A stretch of DNA of 64,000 bases from Bradymonas sp963697525. GTDB taxonomy: Bacteria; Myxococcota_A; Bradymonadia; Bradymonadales; Bradymonadaceae. Below, in pieces: positions 50,941-59,154 of this stretch (positions are counted from its first letter, which is position 1; the number at the start of each line of letters is the position of its first letter). The position numbers and the translations under genes are program-made. The stretch covers positions 682,001-746,000 of the forward strand of contig OY969087.1 in NCBI GenBank assembly GCA_963697525.1, written 5' to 3'. The notes beneath the pieces were generated by a model. That model was not told where the DNA came from. It ran no database searches and saw only the letters and a program-made list of their open reading frames with translations.

Positions 50941-52578
50941 GTGAGTAGCACACCCACTCCCAAACAACTCGAGCGCGAGGTCACTCGGCGACGCACCTTC
51001 GCCATCATCTCGCACCCCGACGCCGGCAAGACCACCTTGACCGAGAAGCTGCTGCTTTACGGCGGGGCGATCCACCTGGCGGGCAGCGTCAAGTCGCGCC
51101 GGGCGGCCAAGCACGCCGTCAGCGATTGGATGGAGATGGAGCAGGAGCGCGGCATCTCCATCACCTCCAGCGTGCTGCAATTTCCCTACGGCGAGCACTC
51201 CATCAACCTGCTGGATACGCCGGGCCACGCCGACTTCTCCGAGGACACCTACCGCACGCTGGCCGCCGCCGACAGCGCGGTCATGCTCATCGACTGCGCC
51301 AAGGGCGTCGAGCCGCAGACCGAGAAGCTGTTCAAGGTCTGCAGCATGCGCAAGCTGCCCATCTTTACCTTCGTCAACAAGATGGACCGCTACGGGCGCG
51401 CCCCGCTCGAGCTCATGGAGGAGATCGAAAACCTGCTGGGCATCGGCGTGGTGCCCATCAACTGGCCCATCGGCATGGGCAAGGAATTCAAGGGCGTCTA
51501 CGACCGCCAGAGCGAAAAGGTGCTCGTATTCGACTCCGAGGGCACCCACGGCGAGGCCATCGTCGAGACCAAAAGGCTCGACCTCGACGACCCCAAGCTG
51601 GCGACCATCGTCGGCCCCAAGCGCTACGAGAAGCTGCTCGAGGAGATCGAGCTGCTGGAGATCGCCGGCGAGGAATTCGACCTCGACAAGGTGCGAAATG
51701 GCGAGCAGTCGCCGATGTTCTTTGGCAGCGCGATGACCAACTTCGGGGTCCAGCCCTTCCTGGAGGCGTTCATCGACATGGCCCCGTCGCCCGCCGACGT
51801 CAAAAACCCGCCGGTCGAGCCCACGCGGCCCGATTTTTCGGGGTTCGTCTTCAAGATCCAGGCGAATATGAACCCCAACCACCGCGACCGCATCGCGTTC
51901 GTGCGCATCACCTCCGGGCGCTACGAGCGCGACATGCACGCCCGGCTGCTGCGCGAGGACCGCGAGCTCAAGCTCGCCTACCCGCAGTCGTTCATGGCCG
52001 ACGACCGCGCGCTGGTCGGCGAGGCCTACGCCGGCGACATTTTGGGCCTGTATGACCCCGGCTACTTCAAGATCGGCGACGCCATTGCCAACGGCGACCC
52101 CGTCGAGCCCCAGGACATCCCGCGCTTTAGCCCGGAGCACTTCTCGGTCGTCGAACTCAAAGATCCGCTGCGCCGAAAGCAGCTCGACAAAGGCCTCGAC
52201 CAGCTCGCTGAGGAGGGCACCATCCAGGTCTTCCGCCAGCCCCACCTGGGTAACCAGACCATCGTCGGCGCCGTCGGTATCCTGCAGTTCGAGGTGCTCA
52301 CCCACCGCCTGCAGCACGAGTACAACGTCCAGGTTCGGCTGCGCTCGTTGGGCTTCAAATACGCCCGCTGGGTCGACGGCGAGTTCGACATCGACAAGTT
52401 CGAGCGCCAGGACTACACGATGGTCCTGGAGGACAAAGACGGCCTGCCCATCGTGCTGTTTCGAAATGACTGGGCGCTCAACTTCGTCAAGGGCAACCAC
52501 CCCGATTTGAAGCTTCTGCCCAACCCTCCGGGAACTCCCGGCCTGGAGGAGCTGCACGGAAAGGGGTGGGATTTCTAA
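50941..52578 (+). CDS. prfC: Peptide chain release factor 3
   Basis: The product has about 545 residues from GTG 50941; ATG 50899 would add 14 residues and neither start has a strong ribosome site. The GTPase motifs are all present: G1 SHPDAGKTTLTEK, G3 DTPGHADFSEDTYRT, G4 FVNKMDR. The RF3-type GGAIHLAGSVKSRRAAKHAVSDWMEMEQERGISITSSV segment separates it from EF-G and other translational GTPases. RF3 recycles RF1 and RF2 from the ribosome after termination. The stop codon lies at the left arm of the AAACCT fold-back. Confidence 0.96.
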   Translation: MSSTPTPKQLEREVTRRRTFAIISHPDAGKTTLTEKLLLYGGAIHLAGSVKSRRAAKHAVSDWMEMEQERGISITSSVLQFPYGEHSINLLDTPGHADFSEDTYRTLAAADSAVMLIDCAKGVEPQTEKLFKVCSMRKLPIFTFVNKMDRYGRAPLELMEEIENLLGIGVVPINWPIGMGKEFKGVYDRQSEKVLVFDSEGTHGEAIVETKRLDLDDPKLATIVGPKRYEKLLEEIELLEIAGEEFDLDKVRNGEQSPMFFGSAMTNFGVQPFLEAFIDMAPSPADVKNPPVEPTRPDFSGFVFKIQANMNPNHRDRIAFVRITSGRYERDMHARLLREDRELKLAYPQSFMADDRALVGEAYAGDILGLYDPGYFKIGDAIANGDPVEPQDIPRFSPEHFSVVELKDPLRRKQLDKGLDQLAEEGTIQVFRQPHLGNQTIVGAVGILQFEVLTHRLQHEYNVQVRLRSLGFKYARWVDGEFDIDKFERQDYTMVLEDKDGLPIVLFRNDWALNFVKGNHPDLKLLPNPPGTPGLEELHGKGWDF

Positions 52579-52682
52579 ACCTAAACCTAAACCTCAACGT
52601 AAACCTCAACGTAAACGGCCTTTTCAGCCGACCGCAAAAACAGCTCGTTTAGGTTCAGGTTTACGTTTAGGTTTAGGTTTTT
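52576..52682. repeat. Telomere-like AAACCT/AGGTTT fold-back between prfC and EamA gene
   Basis: The left arm (52576-52617) repeats AAACCT(A/C)AAC(C/G)T words and the right arm (52646-52682) is the approximate complement, with TTTAGGTTT words. About 30 bp of unrelated sequence forms the loop. It fills the whole 109-bp gap and ends 5 bp before the next start codon, so the right arm would lie over that gene's ribosome-binding region. Confidence 0.85.
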
Positions 52683-52687
52683 TTCTT

Positions 52688-53605
52688 ATGCCACGACCAC
52701 TTCCCAGCGCCCCCTCCAAACCCCTCGCCTACGCCCTGCTGCTCGTGTCGATGCTGCTGTGGGGCTCGGCATTCTCGGGCATCCGCTTTGTGCTGCGGGT
52801 GCTCGACCCGTTCACGCTCACCGCCATGCGCATGGTCTTCGGTAGCGCCACGCTGCTGGCGGTGGGCGCCGCGATGGGCACGCCGCTGCCGAAGCGCCAG
52901 GACCTGCCCGAGATCGCCGGTGCGGGCCTGCTGGGCTTTACGATCTACCACATGGCCCTGAACTACGGCCTGCAGTCGATCACGGCCGGCCAGGGCTCGT
53001 TCATCATCTCCACCATCCCCATCTGGACGTCGCTGCTGGCCGCGCAATTTTTGGGCGAGCGCATCACCGGGCGCACCTGGATCGGCATGCTTTTGGGGCT
53101 GTCGGGCGTGGCCTATATGAGCCTGGAGCCCGGCAAGATGAGCGTGTCCAGCGGAAGCTTGTTCGTGCTCATCTCGGCGGTGAGCGCCGGCGGAAATATC
53201 ATCCTGCAAAAGCGCCTGCTCGAGCGCTACCGCGCGCTGGACGCCACCGTCTACGCCACCAGCGCCGGCACGCTGCCGCTTCTGCTGGTCGTGCCCTTTG
53301 GCTGGCACGCGCTCACCCACATGGGGATGACCGCCTGGCTCGTCACGATCTACCTGGGCGTCGTGCCCATCGCTCTGGGCTACCTGCTCAACACCATGGC
53401 GCTCTCAGCGCTCGACGCCAACCGGGCGTCGCAGATGCTGCTTCTGGTGCCGATCATCGCCTCGCTTGTGGCGTGGGCGACGCTCGGCGAGCAGCCAGGC
53501 ACGAAGCTGTTGATCGGCGGGCCGTTGATCTTGGTAGGGGTGTTGTTGGGGAATTGGCGCAAGCGCGGCGCTCGCGCGAATCGTGCAATGCCTAAAGATG
53601 CGTGA
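52688..53605 (+). CDS. EamA/DMT-family transporter
   Basis: The product has 305 residues with about ten hydrophobic helices arranged as two EamA repeats (LLLVSMLLWGSAFSGIRFVLR and later GLSGVAYMSLEPG, AVSAGGNIILQKRLL, LLVPIIASLVAWATLGEQP). The WGSAF start and the PxxxxxxxxxxLGE-type motif near the end are typical of drug/metabolite exporters. The substrate cannot be predicted. ATG 52688 directly follows the fold-back repeat, leaving no recognisable Shine-Dalgarno sequence (TTTTTTCTT precedes it). That is unusual for this genome. Confidence 0.88.
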   Translation: MPRPLPSAPSKPLAYALLLVSMLLWGSAFSGIRFVLRVLDPFTLTAMRMVFGSATLLAVGAAMGTPLPKRQDLPEIAGAGLLGFTIYHMALNYGLQSITAGQGSFIISTIPIWTSLLAAQFLGERITGRTWIGMLLGLSGVAYMSLEPGKMSVSSGSLFVLISAVSAGGNIILQKRLLERYRALDATVYATSAGTLPLLLVVPFGWHALTHMGMTAWLVTIYLGVVPIALGYLLNTMALSALDANRASQMLLLVPIIASLVAWATLGEQPGTKLLIGGPLILVGVLLGNWRKRGARANRAMPKDA

Positions 53606-53990
53606 TGTGCCAACTCGTGGGCGTCCGAAGGTAGGCGCTTCGCGCCAACCCTCGGCTACAAAGGCCGCGCAAAAAGCGCGCGGCGCGGCGCCAAACCACG
53701 GCGCCTCGAACATCTTTCCAAGCCTCGAACATCTTTCCAAGCGTAGCCGCAGGCGAAGCGCGCCAAGCGTTTTCCCGCTTGGCCTCTGTAGCGGAGGGTT
53801 GGCATGAGGCCTTGGCCGAATGCCACCTTCCGACACGTGGGCGAAGCGCGCCAAGCGTTTTCCCGCTTGGCCTCTGTAGCGGAGGGTTGGCATGAGGCCT
53901 TGGCCGAATGCCACCTTCCGACACGTGGGAGAGTCGGCACCTTCCGACACGTGGGTTGAGTCGACACCCTACGCCATCAAATCCCGCCGC
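53606..53990. other. Gene-free repeat-rich stretch
   Basis: No gene is supported. It holds a 19-bp doublet (CCTCGAACATCTTTCCAAG at ~53704-53741), the 88-bp perfect duplication at 53753 and further partial copies of its end (CACCTTCCGACACGTGGG). Confidence 0.6.
53753..53928. repeat. 88-bp perfect tandem duplication
   Basis: Units 53753-53840 and 53841-53928 are identical. Each contains a GCCAAGC...GCTTGGC hairpin and ends CCACCTTCCGACACGTGG; a further copy of that end follows at ~53939. Identity suggests recent origin. Confidence 0.95.
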
Positions 53991-55500
53991 TCAAAACGAC
54001 GCCACCCGCAACCGACGCCGATGGGCGTCGAAGGTGCCATCGGCCTGCATCGCGGTCACGTACACGACGTGGTGGTCACCGGTCTCCAACACGCGCAGCA
54101 CCTTTCCAAGGGACTTCACATGCTCCGCGGTCGCCGTGGCCGCGTGCGGCACGACGTACACTCGCTGTGTGCATACTTGGTCGCACTCGCGGCTCGGATA
54201 GCACACGTCCGCGCATCGCTCCCGGTCGACCGGTCCGTTGGCGATGAGAGACACTCCGTCGGGCGTGTCCCATAGACGCGAGCCGTCAATAGTTCGCACC
54301 AAGTTGTGGGCACGGGCCTTTTCGAAGTCCCAGCGGGTCAGCTCACCAACGCCCACCTCGTTGGGATTGGCCACATAAAGCAGCGATTGCGCGTCCGCGG
54401 GAACGTACGGCGGGTTCGCGGTGGACACCTGGCAGGTCACATCACCGTGCTCGTTCCAGGTCGAGAGCCGACTGAAACGCAGCATCCTCCTGTCGCGCCG
54501 GGCCACGCGTTGTGTCTCCACCGCAAAGCCGTTGTGCGACGAGTCACTGAGCAACTTCGCAGATGACACGCCCGCGCTCCACGTCCACAAGCTGTAGCTC
54601 CCGTCCCAGCCACCCTCGGCCGGCTCGGATAGCCAGAAGAAGACGTCGGCCGGGAGCCTCCTGCACCCACTCTGCTTCCGTACCTAGCGTCAGGTCCTGA
54701 CGGTCCGCCATGCGCCAAACGTGCAGCTCGCCCGGCTCGTGTGCGTCTTGCGACACCTCGAAGTACACGTAGCCGCCCTCGGCCATGAAGTGCTCCCCGA
54801 AGATGCGGCCGCCGCCTTCGTAGATGGTCTGGAGCTGACCGCTCTGGGCATCCCACAGGAGCAGGCGGTCGTAACCATCTTGGGGCTCTCCGACCGGAAA
54901 CAGCAGGTGGCCTTCATCATCGCGGAAGTCATCTTCGAAACCGAAGTTCGAGGCAGGACCCGACGCCGAAGACCCGAGCCGGTGCTCCTCGCCGGTGCGC
55001 AGAATCCCACGCGTACCAATCGTGTTCGTCGTCCGCAAATTCACGCTGCGCACTGGTGGTGCGCCACCCGACGATCTTTCCGTATTTCGTGAAGTCCAAA
55101 GACCAAACGGCCCCGTCAGCGAGCACGCTGCCGTAGGTAGAGGACTCGGGCCACACGCGGATCTGCGAGGCGTGTCCCGGCGGGTTGATCATGTAGGCGA
55201 ACCCGTCGGCGGCGACCCGTCGGCGGCGAGCTTTCTCCAGATGACGTCGACCTCACCGTCGGCGTCCGTGCCCAATTCGTGCGACTGACCCAAAGCGACG
55301 TCGTAGACGTACACGTCCATCGAATCGGCGTCGTCGGTGGCGGCCCCGTAGACGAAGTAGTCCTCATCGGGCGACATGCCATAAAACGCGAAACCCCGCC
55401 CCGTGGCCACGGAGGGCGCCTCATCGGAGCTACAGGCCGCGAGCGATGCCAACAACAGCGCCGCGACAAATCCGTACATCACTCTGGTTCGCCGCGACAC
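53991..55500 (-). pseudogene. Decayed propeller-like lipoprotein gene
   Basis: The gene starts at ATG 55500 with a signal peptide and lipobox (LLLASLAAC). The remaining reading is spread over four frames that join naturally into one protein of ~500 residues with propeller-like phrases (DGYDRLLLWDAQSGQLQTIYEGGGRIFGEH). The first break is an exact 14-bp tandem duplication (ACCCGTCGGCGGCG at 55201-55214 and 55215-55228). The others are single extra bases in three-base runs near 54996 (CCC) and 54651 (GGG). The C-terminal part has a Cys-rich segment (RCADVCYPSRECDQVC). Function unknown. Either a pseudogene or, for the single-base sites, assembly errors. Confidence 0.7.
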
Positions 55501-55747
55501 TGCAGCCCCTCTGGTTTGGCGTAGCTTTTGGTTTGGCGTAGAACCCCTCCGCCTCGCGCAGGACTACGCGCGAGGCACCTCCCCTTGAAAGGGGAGACTC
55601 AGTAGCCCCGACAACCACTTGTGGTGGATGTGGCTAATGAAACTCCCCCGCCGAGGGGGTGGTGGAGTTGGCCTAGAGTACAACCGGGAGCCGAGGCTCC
55701 GTGTTATGCGGCCAAGGGCAAGATGCCCTTGCTCCGAAAAAAATGCC
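55501..55747. other. Intergenic region with several hairpins
   Basis: No gene. It contains GCCTCGCGC/GCGCGAGGC, CTCCCC-TTGAAA-GGGGAG, GGAGCC-GA-GGCTCC and CAAGGGCA-AGA-TGCCCTTG, the last being copy 2 of the repeat at 1485. Confidence 0.6.
55716..55743. repeat. GGGCAAGATGCCC hairpin repeat, copy 2
   Basis: GGGCAAGATGCCC followed by TTGCTCCGAAAAAAA matches copy 1 at 1485-1510 and lies 5 bp past the map stop codon. It may contribute to termination. Confidence 0.7.
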
Positions 55748-56581
55748 TCAAATCCCACCAATCTCATCAAACTTGATCTGACAGCCCGGCGCCACCTTGA
55801 AGGGATCGTCGCCCTCGCAATGGGTCATGATCTCCGCCCCCTCGTCGCCCACCACCAGGGTGTGCTCGAACTGCGCCGACAGGCTTCGGTCGCGGGTGAT
55901 GGCGGTCCAATCGTCGTCGAGGACTTTGACCGGGTAGTCGCCCAGGTTGATCATCGGCTCGATGGTAAAGGCCATGCCCCGGCGGATGCGCATGCCGGTG
56001 TTGTGCTTGCCGAAGTGAGGCACCTCGGGAGCGCCGTGAAACGTGCGCCCGACGCCGTGGCCGATGAAGTCGCGCACCACCGAGAAGCCCTGGGCCTCGG
56101 CGTGCTCCTGGATGGCGGCGCCGATGTCGCCGATGCGCGCGCCGGGGCGCACCTCTTGGATGCCGCGCATCAGACATTGGGCGGTCACCTCCACGAGCTT
56201 GCGGGCCTCCTCGGAGACCTCGCCGACGAAGAACGTCGCGCAGGTATCCCCGTGGAAGCCGCCCACGATGGGGGTGACGTCGACCGAGATGATGTCGCCG
56301 TCGGCCAGGATTTGCTCCTCGTTGGGGATGCCGTGGCAAACGACCTCGTTGATGCTGGTGCAGATGCTTCGCGGAAATCCTTTGTAGCCCAGCGGAGCGT
56401 GGGTGGCGCCGCGCTCTTTGGCCCAGGCGTCGGCCTCGTCGTTGAGGTCCTGGGTGGAGATGCCCGGCTCGACCATCTTCCCGAGATGGCACAACAGCTC
56501 GGCGGCGACGCGCCCGGCGTCGCGCATCTTCTGGATTTCGTCCTCGGAGAGGATCGTCAGTCGGCGGCGGCGTTTTCTCAT
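55748..56581 (-). CDS. map: Type I methionine aminopeptidase
   Basis: The product has 277 residues from ATG 56581 (MRKRRRRLTILSEDEIQKMRDAGRVAAE); a longer frame exists but covers repeat DNA. The five metal ligands are visible: both Asp in ISVDVTPIVGGFHGDTCAT, the His in DFIGHGVGRTFH, Glu in FTIEPMINLG and Glu in FEHTLVV. It removes the initiator methionine from nascent proteins in the cytoplasm. It lies 83 bp after gpsA on the same strand. Confidence 0.97.
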   Translation of the reverse strand: MRKRRRRLTILSEDEIQKMRDAGRVAAELLCHLGKMVEPGISTQDLNDEADAWAKERGATHAPLGYKGFPRSICTSINEVVCHGIPNEEQILADGDIISVDVTPIVGGFHGDTCATFFVGEVSEEARKLVEVTAQCLMRGIQEVRPGARIGDIGAAIQEHAEAQGFSVVRDFIGHGVGRTFHGAPEVPHFGKHNTGMRIRRGMAFTIEPMINLGDYPVKVLDDDWTAITRDRSLSAQFEHTLVVGDEGAEIMTHCEGDDPFKVAPGCQIKFDEIGGI

Positions 56582-56584
56582 GGT

Positions 56585-56640
56585 GGGGCAGGGGTCTGGG
56601 GGTCCAGGGGTCGAGGAATCCGGGGTCCCACGGACCCCGA
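56585..56640. repeat. GGGGTCCAG-word repeat with hairpin in the gpsA-map gap
   Basis: Words CAGGGGTCTGG and GGGGTCCAGGGGTCGAGG are followed by a GGGGTCC-CAC-GGACCCC hairpin. It shares its vocabulary with 8933-9049 and 11070-11115. Confidence 0.7.
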
Positions 56641-56664
56641 AGTTGGATATAACACCGCTGTCGC

Positions 56665-57675
56665 TCAATACAAGCCCTGAAGCTCGGGCTTGAGCTCCCG
56701 GCTCATCAAATCGGAGACCGCCTCGCGGGTGGATTTATCCTCGTAGAGCACCTTGTAGACCTGCTCGCAGATGGGCATCTCCACGCCCAGCTCGCCGGCC
56801 AGGCTGTGCACGCTCTTGGAGGTCTTGACGCCCTCGGCGACCATATTCATCTCGCCCAAGATCTCCTCGAGCGAGTAGCCCTGGCCGAGCTTGAAGCCCA
56901 CCGAGCGGTTGCGGCTCAAGCCCCCGGTGCAGGTGAGCACCAGGTCGCCCATGCCCGCCAGGCCCGACAGCGTCAGCGGGTTGGCGCCGATGCTCACCGC
57001 CAGCCGGCTCATCTCGTGCAGCCCGCGGGTGATCATGCCGGCCATCGAATTCAGCCCTAACTCCATGCCGGCCACGGCGCCGGCGGCGATGGCAATGACG
57101 TTTTTGACGGCCCCGCCGATCTCCACCCCGATGACGTCGGTGCTGGTATAGGCGCGAAACACATCGTTGCTGAACACCCGCTGGACGCGCTGGGCGAGCT
57201 TGTGATTGTAAGAGGCCACGGTCACCGCCGTGGGCTTCTTGGCAGCGACTTCTTTGGCAAAACTCGGCCCCGACAAGTACACCAAATACGGATGGCAGTA
57301 CTCGGGCAAGACATCCTCGAGGATGTCGCTGACCAGCATCTGGGTTTCGTTTTCGATGCCCTTGGTGGCGCTGACAATGGCGGTCGCCGGCGGGATGATG
57401 TCGGCGACCCGGCTGATCACCGAGCGCAGCACGTGGCTGGGCACCACCGACACGATCATATCACTGTCGCTGACCACCGACTCCAGATCGCAGGTCGCCA
57501 CCAGGTTGTCGGGCAACTCGAAGCCCGGCAAATACTCGGTATTCTCGTGCTTCTTGTTGATGATCGCCGGCAACGGCTTTTCATGCACCCACACCAGCAC
57601 GTCGTGGCCGTTTTCGGCCAGTAGTTTCGCCAGGGCCGTGCCCCACGATCCGCCTCCGATGACGCCGATATTCAT
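56665..57675 (-). CDS. gpsA: NAD(P)-dependent glycerol-3-phosphate dehydrogenase
   Basis: The product has 336 residues, the usual GpsA length. The N-terminal Rossmann fold has IGVIGGGSWGTALAKLLAENG, followed by VSATKGIE, LSGPSFAKEV, the catalytic Lys region IGGAVKNVIAIAAG, and GLAGMGDLVLTCTGGLSRNRSVG. It reduces dihydroxyacetone phosphate to sn-glycerol 3-phosphate, the first step of phospholipid synthesis. The gap upstream to the cyclic-nucleotide-binding gene is filled by a long fold-back repeat. Confidence 0.98.
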   Translation of the reverse strand: MNIGVIGGGSWGTALAKLLAENGHDVLVWVHEKPLPAIINKKHENTEYLPGFELPDNLVATCDLESVVSDSDMIVSVVPSHVLRSVISRVADIIPPATAIVSATKGIENETQMLVSDILEDVLPEYCHPYLVYLSGPSFAKEVAAKKPTAVTVASYNHKLAQRVQRVFSNDVFRAYTSTDVIGVEIGGAVKNVIAIAAGAVAGMELGLNSMAGMITRGLHEMSRLAVSIGANPLTLSGLAGMGDLVLTCTGGLSRNRSVGFKLGQGYSLEEILGEMNMVAEGVKTSKSVHSLAGELGVEMPICEQVYKVLYEDKSTREAVSDLMSRELKPELQGLY

Positions 57676-57683
57676 GTAAACCT

Positions 57684-57869
57684 CAGTGATCGAGTTATTG
57701 AGTGATCGAGTGATCGAGTAAACTACAACTGCATAGCTACAACTGCGTCCGCCCGCCCTGACCGTGACCGTGACCGTGATCGCGTGATCGTGATCGTGAT
57801 CGTGATCGTGACCGGCCGTTCCCCGCGCCTCAGCGCAAGAACTCGATCACTCCCTCACTCGATCACTCC
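57684..57869. repeat. Fold-back of GATCGAGTG words with central GA(C/T)CGT hexamers
   Basis: The left arm (57684-57719) repeats GTGATCGAG and the right arm (57840-57869) repeats its complement CTCGATCAC. Between them 57759-57811 holds about nine GA(C/T)CGT hexamers. The right arm ends 2 bp from the stop codon at 57872, and the left arm lies 9 bp upstream of the gpsA start, so the structure fills the gap. Confidence 0.85.
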
Positions 57870-57871
57870 CC

Positions 57872-58375
57872 TCACCGGCTGCGCCGCCGGAGCATGCGCA
57901 ACGTCTCCGCGGGATGTCCAAACACCTCGTGCAGCCGGCGGTTGGCGTCGCGCATCTCCTGGACGAGGTCGTCGGCGATGGCGTCGACCAACACGAACGC
58001 CGCCGGGCGGCGCGCCTCGAAGAGGTCGGCAAATGCCTCGCGGGTCAGGCGCAGCACCTGGCTTCGCTCCAGCGGGGTGCCCGCGCTGCCGTGCGGCCAC
58101 GGGTAGACCAGGGACGACAGCGTCATCAGCGAGCCCGGCTCGGTGATCTGGTCGCGGCGTTGGCCGTCGGGCTGGACGCGGTAGCTGATCTCGACGCGCC
58201 CGGCCAACAGAATATAGGCCGCGTCTTTGACATCACCAGGCGCCCATAACGCCTGGCCGGGCATGACCGTCAGGTGTTCGCCGGCGTCGACGAGCTCGGC
58301 GAGGTCGGCGCGCTCCAGCCCGGACAAGAGCCCCTGCTCGGCGAGGATGTCGACATCTTGGGTTGCGTCTGCCAT
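57872..58375 (-). CDS. Cyclic-nucleotide-binding-domain protein without DNA-binding domain
   Basis: The product has about 167 residues from ATG 58375 (MADATQDVDILAEQGLLSGL). A single cNMP-binding beta-barrel (residues ~15-130: LTVMPGQALWAPGDVKDAAYILLAGRVEIS ... EPGSLMTLSSLVYPW) is followed by a short helical tail. The phosphate-binding cassette is atypical, lacking the clear GE...R.A motif, so it may not bind cAMP. No HTH is present. It follows a second cNMP-domain gene after 26 bp. Confidence 0.75.
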   Translation of the reverse strand: MADATQDVDILAEQGLLSGLERADLAELVDAGEHLTVMPGQALWAPGDVKDAAYILLAGRVEISYRVQPDGQRRDQITEPGSLMTLSSLVYPWPHGSAGTPLERSQVLRLTREAFADLFEARRPAAFVLVDAIADDLVQEMRDANRRLHEVFGHPAETLRMLRRRSR

Positions 58376-58401
58376 GGACAATCCTAAAGCGGGGGAGCCG
58401 G

Positions 58402-59077
58402 CTAGGCCTTTTTGAAGCGGCCGAGCATCTCGTGGACCTGGGATTCGAAATTGTCGAGGTATTGCGCGGGGTCCTCGAAGACCTCCTCGACGCGCGCGTC
58501 GGTCTGGCGGCGGCGCTCGCCGAGGATGCGCGCCAGGCGCAAGATGATCTTGTAGGCCGCCGGCCGGTGCGCGGCGCGCAGCTCGTCGAAGGAGTCGCGG
58601 CCCAGCTTAAAGATGGACGCGTCGCTGATCACCTCGACGGTGGCCGAGCGCGGCGCCCCGGCGATAAGCGACATCTCGCCGACGACCGTGCCCGAGCCCA
58701 GCATCGCCAGGATGACGTCCTCGCCGGCGGGCGTGGTCGCGCGCACCTGCAGCTCGCCGGATTCCACGATATACAGCGCGTCGGCCTCGTCGCCCTGGCG
58801 AAATAGCTCCTCGCCGGCGGGCACCGTCAACGGCTGACAGGCGCCCACCACCTCGCGCACCTCCTCGGGGGCGAGCTTCTCGAAGAGCTCGATGGAGTGG
58901 AACACCGACTCGGCATCGCCGGTGACCTCGGCGGCGGAGGTCGACCCGCCCAGGCCGCCCTCGCCGTCGGGGATGCTCGGGCGCATCGTGACCGTCTCGC
59001 TCAGAATCGGCCGCCCCTTCCTCCATCGACTCGTCGATCGACTCGTCGGGCGAGCCGCTGCCATCGTGATTACTCAT
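58402..59077 (-). pseudogene. Cyclic-nucleotide-binding-domain protein, apparent frameshift near the N-terminus
   Basis: ATG 59077, with AAGG seven bases upstream, encodes MSNHDGSGSPDESIDESMEEG and then leaves the frame at a run of four Gs (~59013-59016). Dropping one G joins it to RPILSETVTMRPSIPDGEGG and a cNMP-binding domain (LTVPAGEELFRQGDEADALYIVESGELQV ... GTVVGEMSLIAGAPRSATVEV). The latter has the full GE...R.A cassette, so ligand binding is plausible. An internal ATG at 58986 could instead start a shorter intact protein. The N-terminal stretch is acidic and low complexity. Probably a sequencing or assembly error at the G run. Confidence 0.7.
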
Positions 59078-59154
59078 TCGCCTTGTCCGGGTTCGCGTGG
59101 TTGACAAGTCGAGTGTACAGTCGGCGGGTTGCACGTGCAACGCTGACACGGGAG

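Noticed and set aside
52576..52682. Telomere or linear-chromosome end suggested by AAACCT words
   Set aside because: It lies between intact genes as a fold-back with both strands represented; there is no sign of a chromosome end.
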